A stretch of DNA of 35,602 nucleotides from an uncultured Parvularcula sp. GTDB taxonomy: Bacteria > Pseudomonadota > Alphaproteobacteria > Caulobacterales > Parvularculaceae. The notes under the pieces are model-generated. The model saw only the letters and a list, made by a program, of their open reading frames with translations. It was not told the DNA's origin and did not search any database. The stretch is taken from contig CALFRH010000150.1 of the NCBI GenBank assembly GCA_937919225.1, positions 1 to 35,602 of the forward strand, written 5' to 3'. The position numbers were made by a program, and so were the translations under genes. Below, piece by piece: positions 8,439 to 15,669 of the stretch (positions are counted from its first letter, which is position 1; every line of letters starts with the position of its first letter).

Positions 8439-9640
8439 CGGATCAGCCCTTCTTCAATGATTGCGGTGAATTTCTCCATCTCAATGACAATATTGTGTCT
8501 TTGTCTAACCGTTTGTCGCCCAGCCCGCCCCATCGTCTCAAGAGTCTGGGCATCTGTGTCGAGAACTCTTTCCATCGCATCCGCAAGGTTGTCGACATCG
8601 CCTGCGACGATGAGATGTCCGTTCGTGCCATCTTTCACGAGCTCAGGAATACCATTAATTGCTGTGCTGATGACGGGCCGCCCAGCGGCCATCGCTTCCA
8701 TGATCACGACGGGTAGACCCTCGGCAAAACTCGGAACGACAAGGGCGCGACCCCCAGCGAGAGTTTTTTGGACGTCAGCGGAGGACAGGTAGCCCAGGAA
8801 AGTCACGTCGTCCGCCAACCCTGATTCTGTGACCTTTGCCTTTACAACATCCATAAGCTCGCCCCCACCAACCATGGTGAGGGGGATAGCACCACGTCGG
8901 GTTTTCACACGTTTAGCTGCCTCGATGAGGAGAGGCACACCTTTTTGTTCGCTAAACCGACCTACAAAAATGAGGGGACCGGTCGCTGGTAGGGGTGTAG
9001 GGTCGGGGATTGTGCCAAAGTCGAGGCCGCATTGAACCACTTTAATTTTATCCCATTCGTTGACGGGGACCCAACGCATCAGCTGGCTTCGTCCAAAGGA
9101 TGAAATAGCCACCACAAAGGCGGCTCGGTGGATCTTCTCTTGGAGGCTGAGACCCACAGGATCGTCAAACTCTTCGGGGCCGTGGACGGTAAAGCTGAAA
9201 GGAATGTTCGCCAATTTCGCCGCCATACCGGCAATAAAGGCGGCGTTCGTCCCAAAATGCGCATGCAGATGATCCGGTGGGTCTTCTCGTAACCAGCGGG
9301 TAAGAACCACAGCTTCGGCTAAGTATAAGAGGTGTTTCAGCACCCCCTGCTTAGACCGGCGACCTGCGCTAAAGACGTGAGGCATAAGCTGGAGGAGGGA
9401 GACCAGCTGTCGTGGCGCCTCCGCGAGAAGCGCTTTGGCAAGAGTGCCCTTTGACTGGGCGAGGATGGTTTTTGTCTTCTCCGCCTCCCTTTGATCAATA
9501 GGGTCAGGCAGTGCCGATGGACTTCCCCTCAACGCATAACGAGAGACCTTGTGGCCTTGGCGCTCCAGTTCCAGGACTTCTCGCCGGATAAAGGTATGGC
9601 TAACAGCGGGGTACTGATTGATGAGATAGGCGATGTGCAT
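8435..9640 (-). CDS. Family 4 glycosyltransferase (WcaL/EPS type)
   Basis: A retaining GT-B glycosyltransferase of 401 residues. The N-terminal half starts MHIAYLINQYPAVSHTFIRREV, a pattern common in colanic-acid WcaL-like and XrtA-locus glycosyltransferases. The C-terminal half has IFVGRFSEQKGVPLLIEA and the E-x7-E nucleotide-sugar motif in FAEGLPVVIMEAMAAGRP. HAHFGTNAAFIAGMAAKL is the usual acceptor-side segment. It probably adds a sugar to the growing exopolysaccharide repeat unit at the inner membrane. The substrate is unknown. It overlaps the GT2 gene downstream by four bases and follows the ATPase gene by 44 bases. Confidence 0.9.
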   Translation of the reverse strand: MHIAYLINQYPAVSHTFIRREVLELERQGHKVSRYALRGSPSALPDPIDQREAEKTKTILAQSKGTLAKALLAEAPRQLVSLLQLMPHVFSAGRRSKQGVLKHLLYLAEAVVLTRWLREDPPDHLHAHFGTNAAFIAGMAAKLANIPFSFTVHGPEEFDDPVGLSLQEKIHRAAFVVAISSFGRSQLMRWVPVNEWDKIKVVQCGLDFGTIPDPTPLPATGPLIFVGRFSEQKGVPLLIEAAKRVKTRRGAIPLTMVGGGELMDVVKAKVTESGLADDVTFLGYLSSADVQKTLAGGRALVVPSFAEGLPVVIMEAMAAGRPVISTAINGIPELVKDGTNGHLIVAGDVDNLADAMERVLDTDAQTLETMGRAGRQTVRQRHNIVIEMEKFTAIIEEGLIR

Positions 9641-9684
9641 GGCGTCTTGGTCCCCATTCCATCTAGCATTGTATCAGGACCGTA

Positions 9685-10506
9685 TTACCCAATTTCTAAA
9701 AGCCCATGTTGGCTGCGGTCATCCACCACTTTGTCTAATGTGTCCCGGGTGATGCGGGTTTCTCCATGGGCAAACGCATAAACGAAGGCTGTATCACATA
9801 AAATGTTGATCCGCCGGGGAATGCCGTCAGTCCTCGCATGAAGGCTGCGTAGGGCATCCTTGGTGAAGAGGTCGGTTTGACCGCCCGCCTGGGCGATACG
9901 ACTTTCCACGTATGAGATGGTTTCGTCAGAGGAAAGCGCTTTTAAGTGATAGTGAGAAACGATCCGTTGCCGGAATTGCATCAGAATTGGCTGGTTGAGA
10001 ATACGCGCCAGTTCCGGCTGCCCCAGTAAAACCAATTGTAGGACCGGTTGTCCGCCCATTTGCATATCTGATAGGAGCCGCAGCTCTTCCATCACGCCTT
10101 CGGAGAGAAGTTGTGCCTCGTCGATAAACAGGACGGCCTTTCGGCGCTTGGTATGAAGCTCGGACAAAAAAGACTGAAGTCTGCTTAGGTTCCGGGTCGG
10201 GGAGGCCTCGCCGGGGTCCATCCCCATACCGTAAAGCACCCAGGCGCAAACATCCTCTCCAAGTCCCACAGCGCCATTGAGGCGGCCAAGCACGTGCCCG
10301 CTCGTGTCCTGGCTCAGGATATGGTTAAGCAGGGTGGTTTTCCCGCTGCCAATCTCACCGGTGATGACCACGATCCCGCTGGTCGCTGTAAGGCCGTAAA
10401 TCAGCATGGTCCGAGCCATCTTATGGCCCTCGGCCCAGTACATCATTTCCGGTTCTGGATGGCTTGCGAACGGTTTGCGCCCGAGGTGGAAGTGGGCTTC
10501 GTACAT
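9685..10506 (-). CDS. ExeA/GspA-like AAA ATPase, XrtA-locus associated type
   Basis: A 273-residue ATPase. It begins MYEAHFHLGRKPFASHPEPE, the typical start of ExeA/GspA-like AAA proteins found beside exosortase A genes. The Walker A GEIGSGKT is at residues 50-57 and the Walker B VLFIDEAQ at 125-132. An arginine-rich sensor region follows (GIPRRINILCDTAFVYAFA). The peptidoglycan-binding tail of full-length ExeA is absent, so this is the short form. It probably powers or regulates a step of polysaccharide export or assembly; the exact role is unknown for the family. The ATG has AAGGA upstream. An intrinsic terminator separates it from the TPR gene before it. Confidence 0.85.
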   Translation of the reverse strand: MYEAHFHLGRKPFASHPEPEMMYWAEGHKMARTMLIYGLTATSGIVVITGEIGSGKTTLLNHILSQDTSGHVLGRLNGAVGLGEDVCAWVLYGMGMDPGEASPTRNLSRLQSFLSELHTKRRKAVLFIDEAQLLSEGVMEELRLLSDMQMGGQPVLQLVLLGQPELARILNQPILMQFRQRIVSHYHLKALSSDETISYVESRIAQAGGQTDLFTKDALRSLHARTDGIPRRINILCDTAFVYAFAHGETRITRDTLDKVVDDRSQHGLLEIG

Positions 10507-10570
10507 GAATGGTCCTTTAACCCCGAGCGTGTTGACCCCGTTAGTATTTTTGCCGTTGGTGGGTCCCTAA

Positions 10571-10607
10571 AGAAAAGGCAGCCCCTTGAAAAGCGGGGGG
10601 CCGCCTT
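10571..10607 (-). terminator. Intrinsic terminator after the TPR lipoprotein gene
   Basis: On the minus strand AAGGCGGCCCC (10607-10597) pairs with GGGGCTGCCTT through 11 base pairs with one G·U. It closes an 11-base loop and is followed by TTCTTT. It lies between the TPR lipoprotein stop (10624) and the ATPase start (10506). It probably reduces expression of the ATPase, GT4 and GT2 genes relative to those upstream, or marks a transcription-unit boundary. Confidence 0.7.
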
Positions 10608-10623
10608 CAATTGGGCCGAGCCC

Positions 10624-13029
10624 TTATTCTTCTGACGGCAGATCCGCTATGGCATCGTCAATGGTTGCTACGGGTGTTTGGCTTGACGGGTTATGAAGTT
10701 CTTTAGCCTTTAAGAACCGCTCCCGCGCGATGGCGATGCGGCCCTGAGCAGCGTCAATCGAAGCGGCATGGTAAAGGACATCGGGATTATCCTCTAATCC
10801 GTTCAAGGCAATGCGGATATAGCGCATCGCTTGCTCGACGTTGCCGGCCTTAAAATATGCCCAACCAAGTGTATCGGCGAAGTAGGGGTTTTGGGTCCCC
10901 TCAAAGTTTGTCGCAATCTCAAGCGCTTTGTCATATTCCTGACGCTCAAGGAGCAATGATGCCAAATTGTTGGCGGTGAGGTTGGTCAGAAGACCGTCTT
11001 CCTCCAATGACTGGAGAGCCTCCATCGCGGACTCGAAATCTCCCGCGCGGATATATTCGTTTGAAAGATATCCCCGGATGCGCGCTGTCTCGGTCGCCTT
11101 GCTGCGCCCCTCCAAAAGGGCGGCGATGGCTGCGTCTCTATTCCCCATGTCGGTTTCCGCCAGATAGCTAAGGATATAAAGGCTCTCCGCGTCGGGGAAG
11201 ACTTCAAGACCCCGACGCGCATAATTAAGCGCCTCGGGTGCGTTATCATTGCGACGCGCCATATCACCCAGCATGGCATAATCATCGTCAATCACGGTGT
11301 CGGACTGAAGCCGGTCGGTGAGGCTCGCTCTAGCTTCCGCATCGCGTCCCAACCGCTCGAGCAAATCGATGCGAAGGGCTAGCATTTGACGGTTATTCGG
11401 AGAGCGAGCGAGGAAAGAGTCCGCAATGGGAAGGGCTTCCTCATATTTTTGCTGACCACGGAGGGCTCTGACCAGCATTGCTTCGGCCCTGTCCTCATAC
11501 TCAGGGATTAGAAGAAGGCGGCGTGCGGCCTCCTCAGCATCGTCATATCGGTTCTCGAAGATAGAGGCTTCAGCATCTTGGAAGACGGCATCGGGGTCAT
11601 TTGGATTGCTGCGGCGATAGCGCTGTAGCAATTCGACGGCCCGTTCTTGTTCATTGTTCCGAACAAGGAATGGCCGGTACTGGTTGATAATCTCTTTAGT
11701 GTAGCCAGCTTGGTCGATGGCGCGTGCAAACTGGGCATCGGCAAATTTGACCTGCCCGCTCTGCTCATAGGCGAGGGCGAGGTACACCATGCCTTCTGTA
11801 TTGTCGGGGTCGACATTGAGGGCTTCCCGGAAGAACTGGATCGCTTCTTCCGCATTTTCCTCGGTGAGGGACAACTGACCTTTGGTGATAAGGGCGTCGG
11901 GGTCCCGCGCATCGAATTCCAGAACTTTGTCAGCGGCCACGCGGGCGGCGTCAAAGTCCCGTTCGGCCATGGAAACATCAGCCACGCCGTTGAGGGCGCG
12001 TACTCGGTCTTCTTCGCTCAGTCCCTCAAGTTCGGACAGGCGGCTGAACTCATTGCGGCACCGATCAAACTCCTCGCGATCACAATAAAGGGCGGGCAAG
12101 GCGAAGCGCAGTTCAGAATCGTCTGGGTTCGCGGTAATGTATTGTTGCAGCGTATCTTCTGCTTGCTGTTCGCCTTTGAGGCGCCGGTCAATCGCAACAA
12201 TCCGGGTCAGGACTTCCGTTTTCTCTTCGAGGAAAGGCAGCGCTTCTGCATAGACGTTTCGCGCGGTTTCCAGATCACCGTCTTTTAGAAGATAATATTC
12301 CGCAAGGCGGCGACGATAGATCCCATTCTCGGGGGACAGACGAATAAGTTCGTTAAACGTCTCAATCACGACCTCCCGACCGCGGAATCGCTCAGCGAGC
12401 ACAAGTTTGACGATGAGCAGCGTTTCTGGATTGTCGGCGGCCTCGATGCCTTCTTCAATCGTAGCGATGGCTTCTTCAAAATCTTGGGATCGGATGCTGC
12501 CGGCAGCCAAAAGGTTGAAGATCTCAGGATTATCCGGGTCTTTCGCCAAGGCGCGCTGTAGAATATCCGTCGCCTCGTCGAGGTCGTTCTCAAGGACGAG
12601 GGCCGCGCCAACGGTGGTGAGGGCGGTGACATTTTCTGGCTCTTGTTCTAGTACCCGTTCGGCATGCTCTTTGGCCTTCTCCCCTTGGCCGCCAAGAAGG
12701 GACACCCGCGCGAAGGCGTTATTGGCATCGATATCGTTGGGGACCTGGTCGAGAATCCGCACCAGCATCCGAGCATGGCGAACATAATTCTGCTGCCGCT
12801 CAGCGATAAAAGCGGCCCCACGCAGGGCTTGAAGGTTCGTACCGTCTTGGAAAAGGGCGTTGTTGAACTGCAGCGTGGCACGCTCAAAATCGCCTTCATC
12901 CATATAGGCCTGTCCGCTTTCGGCAAACTTGATGGCCTTTTCTTCTTTGCTTTGGCACCCAGCCAAAACCATGGCGACTGCAAGCAGGGATGCGGTCAGC
13001 AGGCGGCGTTTCTGTGATGGTTTAAACAT
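10624..13029 (-). CDS. Large TPR-repeat lipoprotein (PrsT-like), exopolysaccharide cluster
   Basis: An 801-residue protein. It has a lipoprotein signal peptide (basic MFKPSQKRRLL, hydrophobic core, lipobox LAGC with Cys about 24), so it is probably anchored in the outer membrane facing the periplasm. The rest is almost entirely tetratricopeptide repeats, for instance ALAKDPDNPEIFNLLAAGSI and ALNVDPDNTEGMVYLALAYE. The whole resembles the TPR lipoprotein PrsT of XrtA/PEP-CTERM loci. TPR scaffolds of this kind (AlgK, BcsC, PelB) help assemble polysaccharide export complexes. A TTG codon lies eight codons upstream. I chose the ATG at 13029, which has AGAGAG eight bases upstream. It follows the GT26 gene by 26 bases and is closed by an intrinsic terminator. 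Confidence 0.87.
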   Translation of the reverse strand: MFKPSQKRRLLTASLLAVAMVLAGCQSKEEKAIKFAESGQAYMDEGDFERATLQFNNALFQDGTNLQALRGAAFIAERQQNYVRHARMLVRILDQVPNDIDANNAFARVSLLGGQGEKAKEHAERVLEQEPENVTALTTVGAALVLENDLDEATDILQRALAKDPDNPEIFNLLAAGSIRSQDFEEAIATIEEGIEAADNPETLLIVKLVLAERFRGREVVIETFNELIRLSPENGIYRRRLAEYYLLKDGDLETARNVYAEALPFLEEKTEVLTRIVAIDRRLKGEQQAEDTLQQYITANPDDSELRFALPALYCDREEFDRCRNEFSRLSELEGLSEEDRVRALNGVADVSMAERDFDAARVAADKVLEFDARDPDALITKGQLSLTEENAEEAIQFFREALNVDPDNTEGMVYLALAYEQSGQVKFADAQFARAIDQAGYTKEIINQYRPFLVRNNEQERAVELLQRYRRSNPNDPDAVFQDAEASIFENRYDDAEEAARRLLLIPEYEDRAEAMLVRALRGQQKYEEALPIADSFLARSPNNRQMLALRIDLLERLGRDAEARASLTDRLQSDTVIDDDYAMLGDMARRNDNAPEALNYARRGLEVFPDAESLYILSYLAETDMGNRDAAIAALLEGRSKATETARIRGYLSNEYIRAGDFESAMEALQSLEEDGLLTNLTANNLASLLLERQEYDKALEIATNFEGTQNPYFADTLGWAYFKAGNVEQAMRYIRIALNGLEDNPDVLYHAASIDAAQGRIAIARERFLKAKELHNPSSQTPVATIDDAIADLPSEE

Positions 13030-13055
13030 GGAAACGGTCTCTCTTTTGCCCAAAA

Positions 13056-14204
13056 CTATGCGGGAATGGATTGGCTTGGATGGTGGCTTCGTTGCGCCTT
13101 ATGGATGGCCATGCGGCGAGACGATAGCGGCAAGTGGTTAAGGTGTAAAAGTGTTCTGGCGGACGCTGTCCCGCCTGTCATATCAAAGGGTAGGGAGCGG
13201 TCCATCCATCGTTGATGGGCGAGGAGGAAGATACCCACGCACTGCAAGTCAATAAGCGCCGTATCTGTAAGGCTGACGGTAAGCGGGTGCCCTTTTGTTT
13301 GCGCCGTAAAGAGGGCCTCTGCCAGCGATTGGGCGGCGTCCTTGCCGCGCAGGTCGCCTGACAGGGTTAATGTGTCGCCCAAGAGAGATATTTCGCCCGG
13401 AACTTTTAGGTCCGCTTCGTTCTGTGTTTTCAAGGCGCGTCGGACGGTAAGGGCATCCGACACCAATCTGGGGAGGAAGAGGGCATCTTTGGCATAGCGT
13501 TTCCAAAGGGCGGGGTCTTGGCCAATACGCCACGCCCATTCGAGATGGGCGGACTGCATGGCTTTAGGCGCCCTTGCGATTGAGCCGGCCGCGAAATCCA
13601 CTACGGCCCCAAGAGCGGCGATCACGGGGACATTCAGGCGATCGCGGTTCTTGTTGAGCCATTGCTGTGCCCGCGCTGCGCCGAGGGCTACAATAAGGAG
13701 GTCCGGCTCAGCAGCATTAATATCGCTGATGAGGTCATCACGGCTTAAGGCGTCAAGATCGCCATAGCCGGGGTTCACACCGCCGACCCCCAGAACGCCA
13801 CTTTTCCCTTGCGGAAAAGCACGGCTGGCGTCTTCTGCGGAGGTATCGCGGCCCCCAAAAAAGTAGACTCTCAATGGCTGAGCTGGATCGCCTTTATCCT
13901 CAAAGCTCCCAAAAAGGTCTGATCCTGTGACCCGCTCCGGCAAAGGGACCCCCATAAGGTCAGCGAGCTTAACAAGAGGGGCGCCGTCCGCCGTTACCAA
14001 GTCCGACCGAAGCACGGTTGCACGAAAACTAGGATCTTCTCGCGCCATCACGACCCAGTCGAGATTGACAGTACTGAGCCAGTGACGCCGATCTGTACCA
14101 GCGGCGTCCGTCGCCCATTGGCGCGTCGTCTCCAGGTCAATAAGATCAATGGGAAGGCCAAGAAGGCCGATCACATCGCGACAGTAAGGATTTTGGGACT
14201 GCAT
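13056..14204 (-). CDS. WecG/TagA/CpsF glycosyltransferase fused to a C-terminal STAS-like domain
   Basis: Residues 1-260 are a GT26 glycosyltransferase of the WecG/TagA/CpsF type. Motifs include VTADGAPLVKL, RVTGSDLF, VALGAARAQQWL and the C-terminal LEWAWRI. Such enzymes add a sugar to a lipid-linked acceptor. After a linker, residues about 272-358 (DNA 13131-13391) have the pattern of a STAS domain: TLTLSGDLRGKDA, VSLTDTALIDLQCVGIFLL and FDMTGGTASARTLLHLNHL. At the usual phosphorylation site the D-S pair is D-L, so classical serine phosphorylation is unlikely. The frame is open to 14252, with other ATGs there and at 14213. I chose 14204 because GGTGG precedes it and the GT26 fold begins just after. 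It is the first gene of the cluster. Confidence 0.82.
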   Translation of the reverse strand: MQSQNPYCRDVIGLLGLPIDLIDLETTRQWATDAAGTDRRHWLSTVNLDWVVMAREDPSFRATVLRSDLVTADGAPLVKLADLMGVPLPERVTGSDLFGSFEDKGDPAQPLRVYFFGGRDTSAEDASRAFPQGKSGVLGVGGVNPGYGDLDALSRDDLISDINAAEPDLLIVALGAARAQQWLNKNRDRLNVPVIAALGAVVDFAAGSIARAPKAMQSAHLEWAWRIGQDPALWKRYAKDALFLPRLVSDALTVRRALKTQNEADLKVPGEISLLGDTLTLSGDLRGKDAAQSLAEALFTAQTKGHPLTVSLTDTALIDLQCVGIFLLAHQRWMDRSLPFDMTGGTASARTLLHLNHLPLSSRRMAIHKAQRSHHPSQSIPA

Positions 14205-14334
14205 CGCCACCATACGGGTTGTTTCAAACACCAATGCACCAGCAAAGAGCATGCCGGTCTTACAAGGTCAAAGGTCGCTGAGGGCTATTTGCCTCTATCG
14301 GCGCTGGTCGGCCAGCCCTAATGGTGGGGGATCC

Positions 14335-14604
14335 TTAACTGAAGTCGACCGCGCGACCGTCCTTTTCCCAATCGCCAAACCGAGTGGGATCGGTGTCCCG
14401 AGCGGCGCCCCCGACTTCTTTAGGCGCCTGGGCGGCTGCCTCTTGCTCGCGGCGGTCCCGCGCCTCCCGTAGGGCGGCAATCTGCGTTTCGTCCAACCAC
14501 TGCCCGTTCACCTTGAGGGGGATGCCGTCCTCGGTCGTCGGGACGGGGTCCTGTGCATCGGCGCCGTCTTCTTCAGGGGAGGGGGAGTCTTGCAAATTCG
14601 TCAT
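14335..14604 (-). CDS. DUF1674 protein (SdhAF4-like succinate dehydrogenase assembly factor family)
   Basis: An 89-residue protein. Its C-terminus GGAARDTDPTRFGDWEKDGRAVDF is the conserved block of DUF1674, the family of mitochondrial Sdh8/SDHAF4 that helps assemble flavinylated succinate dehydrogenase. The N-terminal half is acidic and low complexity and is likely disordered. No sdh genes lie nearby, so the role rests on the family alone. No clear ribosome binding site precedes the ATG. It is divergent from htpX, with an inverted repeat between them, and reads toward the exopolysaccharide cluster, 130 bases upstream of the GT26 gene start. Confidence 0.85.
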   Translation of the reverse strand: MTNLQDSPSPEEDGADAQDPVPTTEDGIPLKVNGQWLDETQIAALREARDRREQEAAAQAPKEVGGAARDTDPTRFGDWEKDGRAVDFS

Positions 14605-14635
14605 GGTGACAGTCCGTCTTGCGGGGCCTTCATCC

Positions 14636-14669
14636 TATAGAAGTCCGAACCGATATGCTTACTTCTATA
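14636..14669. promoter_or_regulatory. Inverted repeat between DUF1674 and htpX, operator candidate
   Basis: TATAGAAGT (14636-14644) and ACTTCTATA (14661-14669) are exact reverse complements separated by 16 bases. They sit in the 102-bp divergent gap, 32 bases from the DUF1674 start and 37 bases from the htpX start. This is the usual place for a regulator binding both promoters. It does not match the CIRCE element of HrcA. The regulator is unknown. Confidence 0.45.
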
Positions 14670-14706
14670 AAATAGGCACTTTAAGCAAAAGGACGATGAG
14701 ACAGAA

Positions 14707-15621
14707 ATGACCGCTATGATGCGAACGGGGGCCTTAATTGCGGGCATGACCGCCCTTTTTGGGGTGGTGGGCCTGCTTCTTGGTGGTCAGGCGGGGATGC
14801 TCATCGCCCTTGGTTTCGCCGGCATTATGAATGTTTTCAGCTATTGGAACGCCGATAAAATCGTCTTGCGGATGTATAAGGCGACGGAGGTGGACCCCAA
14901 TAGCGCAGACCCAAGGGTGCGCCGCTACGCGGAGGGCGTGATCGGCCTGGCGGCCCGGGCGGACATGCCAGTGCCGAAGATTTACATCATCGACAATCCG
15001 CAACCCAACGCTTTCGCCACGGGCCGAAACCCTGACAACGCAGCGGTAGCGGCCACGACGGGTCTTCTATCGATGTTAAGCGAGGAAGAGGTGCTTGGGG
15101 TGATGGCCCATGAGCTGGCCCATGTGCGCAATCGGGACACATTGACGATGACGGTAACAGCCACGCTTGCGGGGGCGATTACGGCTCTCGCTAACTTCGC
15201 CATGTTCTTCGGGGGGAACCGAAATAATGGCGCGATGGGTCTTGTCCAGACGCTGGCCATCATGATTCTCGCGCCGCTTGCGGCGAGCCTTGTGCAAATG
15301 GCGATCAGCCGAACCCGGGAGTATGAGGCGGACCGCATCGGGGCAGAAATTTGTGGTCAGCCCCTATGGCTGGCATCCGCATTGGCAAAGATTGCCAACG
15401 GCGCTGCGCGCATTGAAAATCCGACAGCGGAACGTCATCCAGCCACGGGTCAGATGATGATCATCAATCCCTTATCGGGCCGGGGGGCGGATAACCTCTT
15501 CTCCACCCATCCCGGTACCCAGAACCGTATTGACCGCCTTGTTCAGCTTGCAGATGAATGGGGCCAGTCAGTGTCCCGAGAAGCCGTGGCTGATACGGGA
15601 CGCAAGGGTCCATGGGGGTAG
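14707..15621 (+). CDS. htpX: Membrane zinc metalloprotease HtpX
   Basis: HtpX is an inner-membrane M48 protease that degrades misfolded membrane proteins. The 304-residue product has two N-terminal hydrophobic helices (about 7-45). The zinc motif HELAH is at 135-139, followed by VRNRDTL. Two further hydrophobic segments precede [14 protein letters not shown], which holds the third zinc ligand. The length and the C-terminal [14 protein letters not shown] fit the family. AGGAC lies ahead of the ATG. It is divergent from DUF1674. An inverted repeat, GATCATGCC/GGCATGATC (15622-15658), follows the stop and lies ahead of the convergent receptor gene. Confidence 0.95.
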   Translation: MTAMMRTGALIAGMTALFGVVGLLLGGQAGMLIALGFAGIMNVFSYWNADKIVLRMYKATEVDPNSADPRVRRYAEGVIGLAARADMPVPKIYIIDNPQPNAFATGRNPDNAAVAATTGLLSMLSEEEVLGVMAHELAHVRNRDTLTMTVTATLAGAITALANFAMFFGGNRNNGAMGLVQTLAIMILAPLAASLVQMAISRTREYEADRIGAEICGQPLWLASALAKIANGAARIENPTAERHPATGQMMIINPLSGRGADNLFSTHPGTQNRIDRLVQLADEWGQSVSREAVADTGRKGPWG

Positions 15622-15658
15622 GATCATGCCGCAATGCCATCAACGGTGAGGCATGATC
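15622..15658. repeat. Inverted repeat between convergent htpX and TonB receptor genes
   Basis: GATCATGCC (15622-15630) and GGCATGATC (15650-15658) form a 9-bp stem. The overlapping GCCATCA/TGATGGC pairing gives a competing fold. No T-run follows on either strand, so an intrinsic terminator is doubtful. It may still act as a barrier between the two convergent transcripts. Confidence 0.45.
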
Positions 15659-15669
15659 GTGATGGCGGT

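Noticed and set aside
14615-14640. Heat-shock sigma-32 promoter ahead of htpX (CTTG … CCTATA)
   Set aside because: Only 12 bases separate the elements, which is too short for known sigma-32 promoters.
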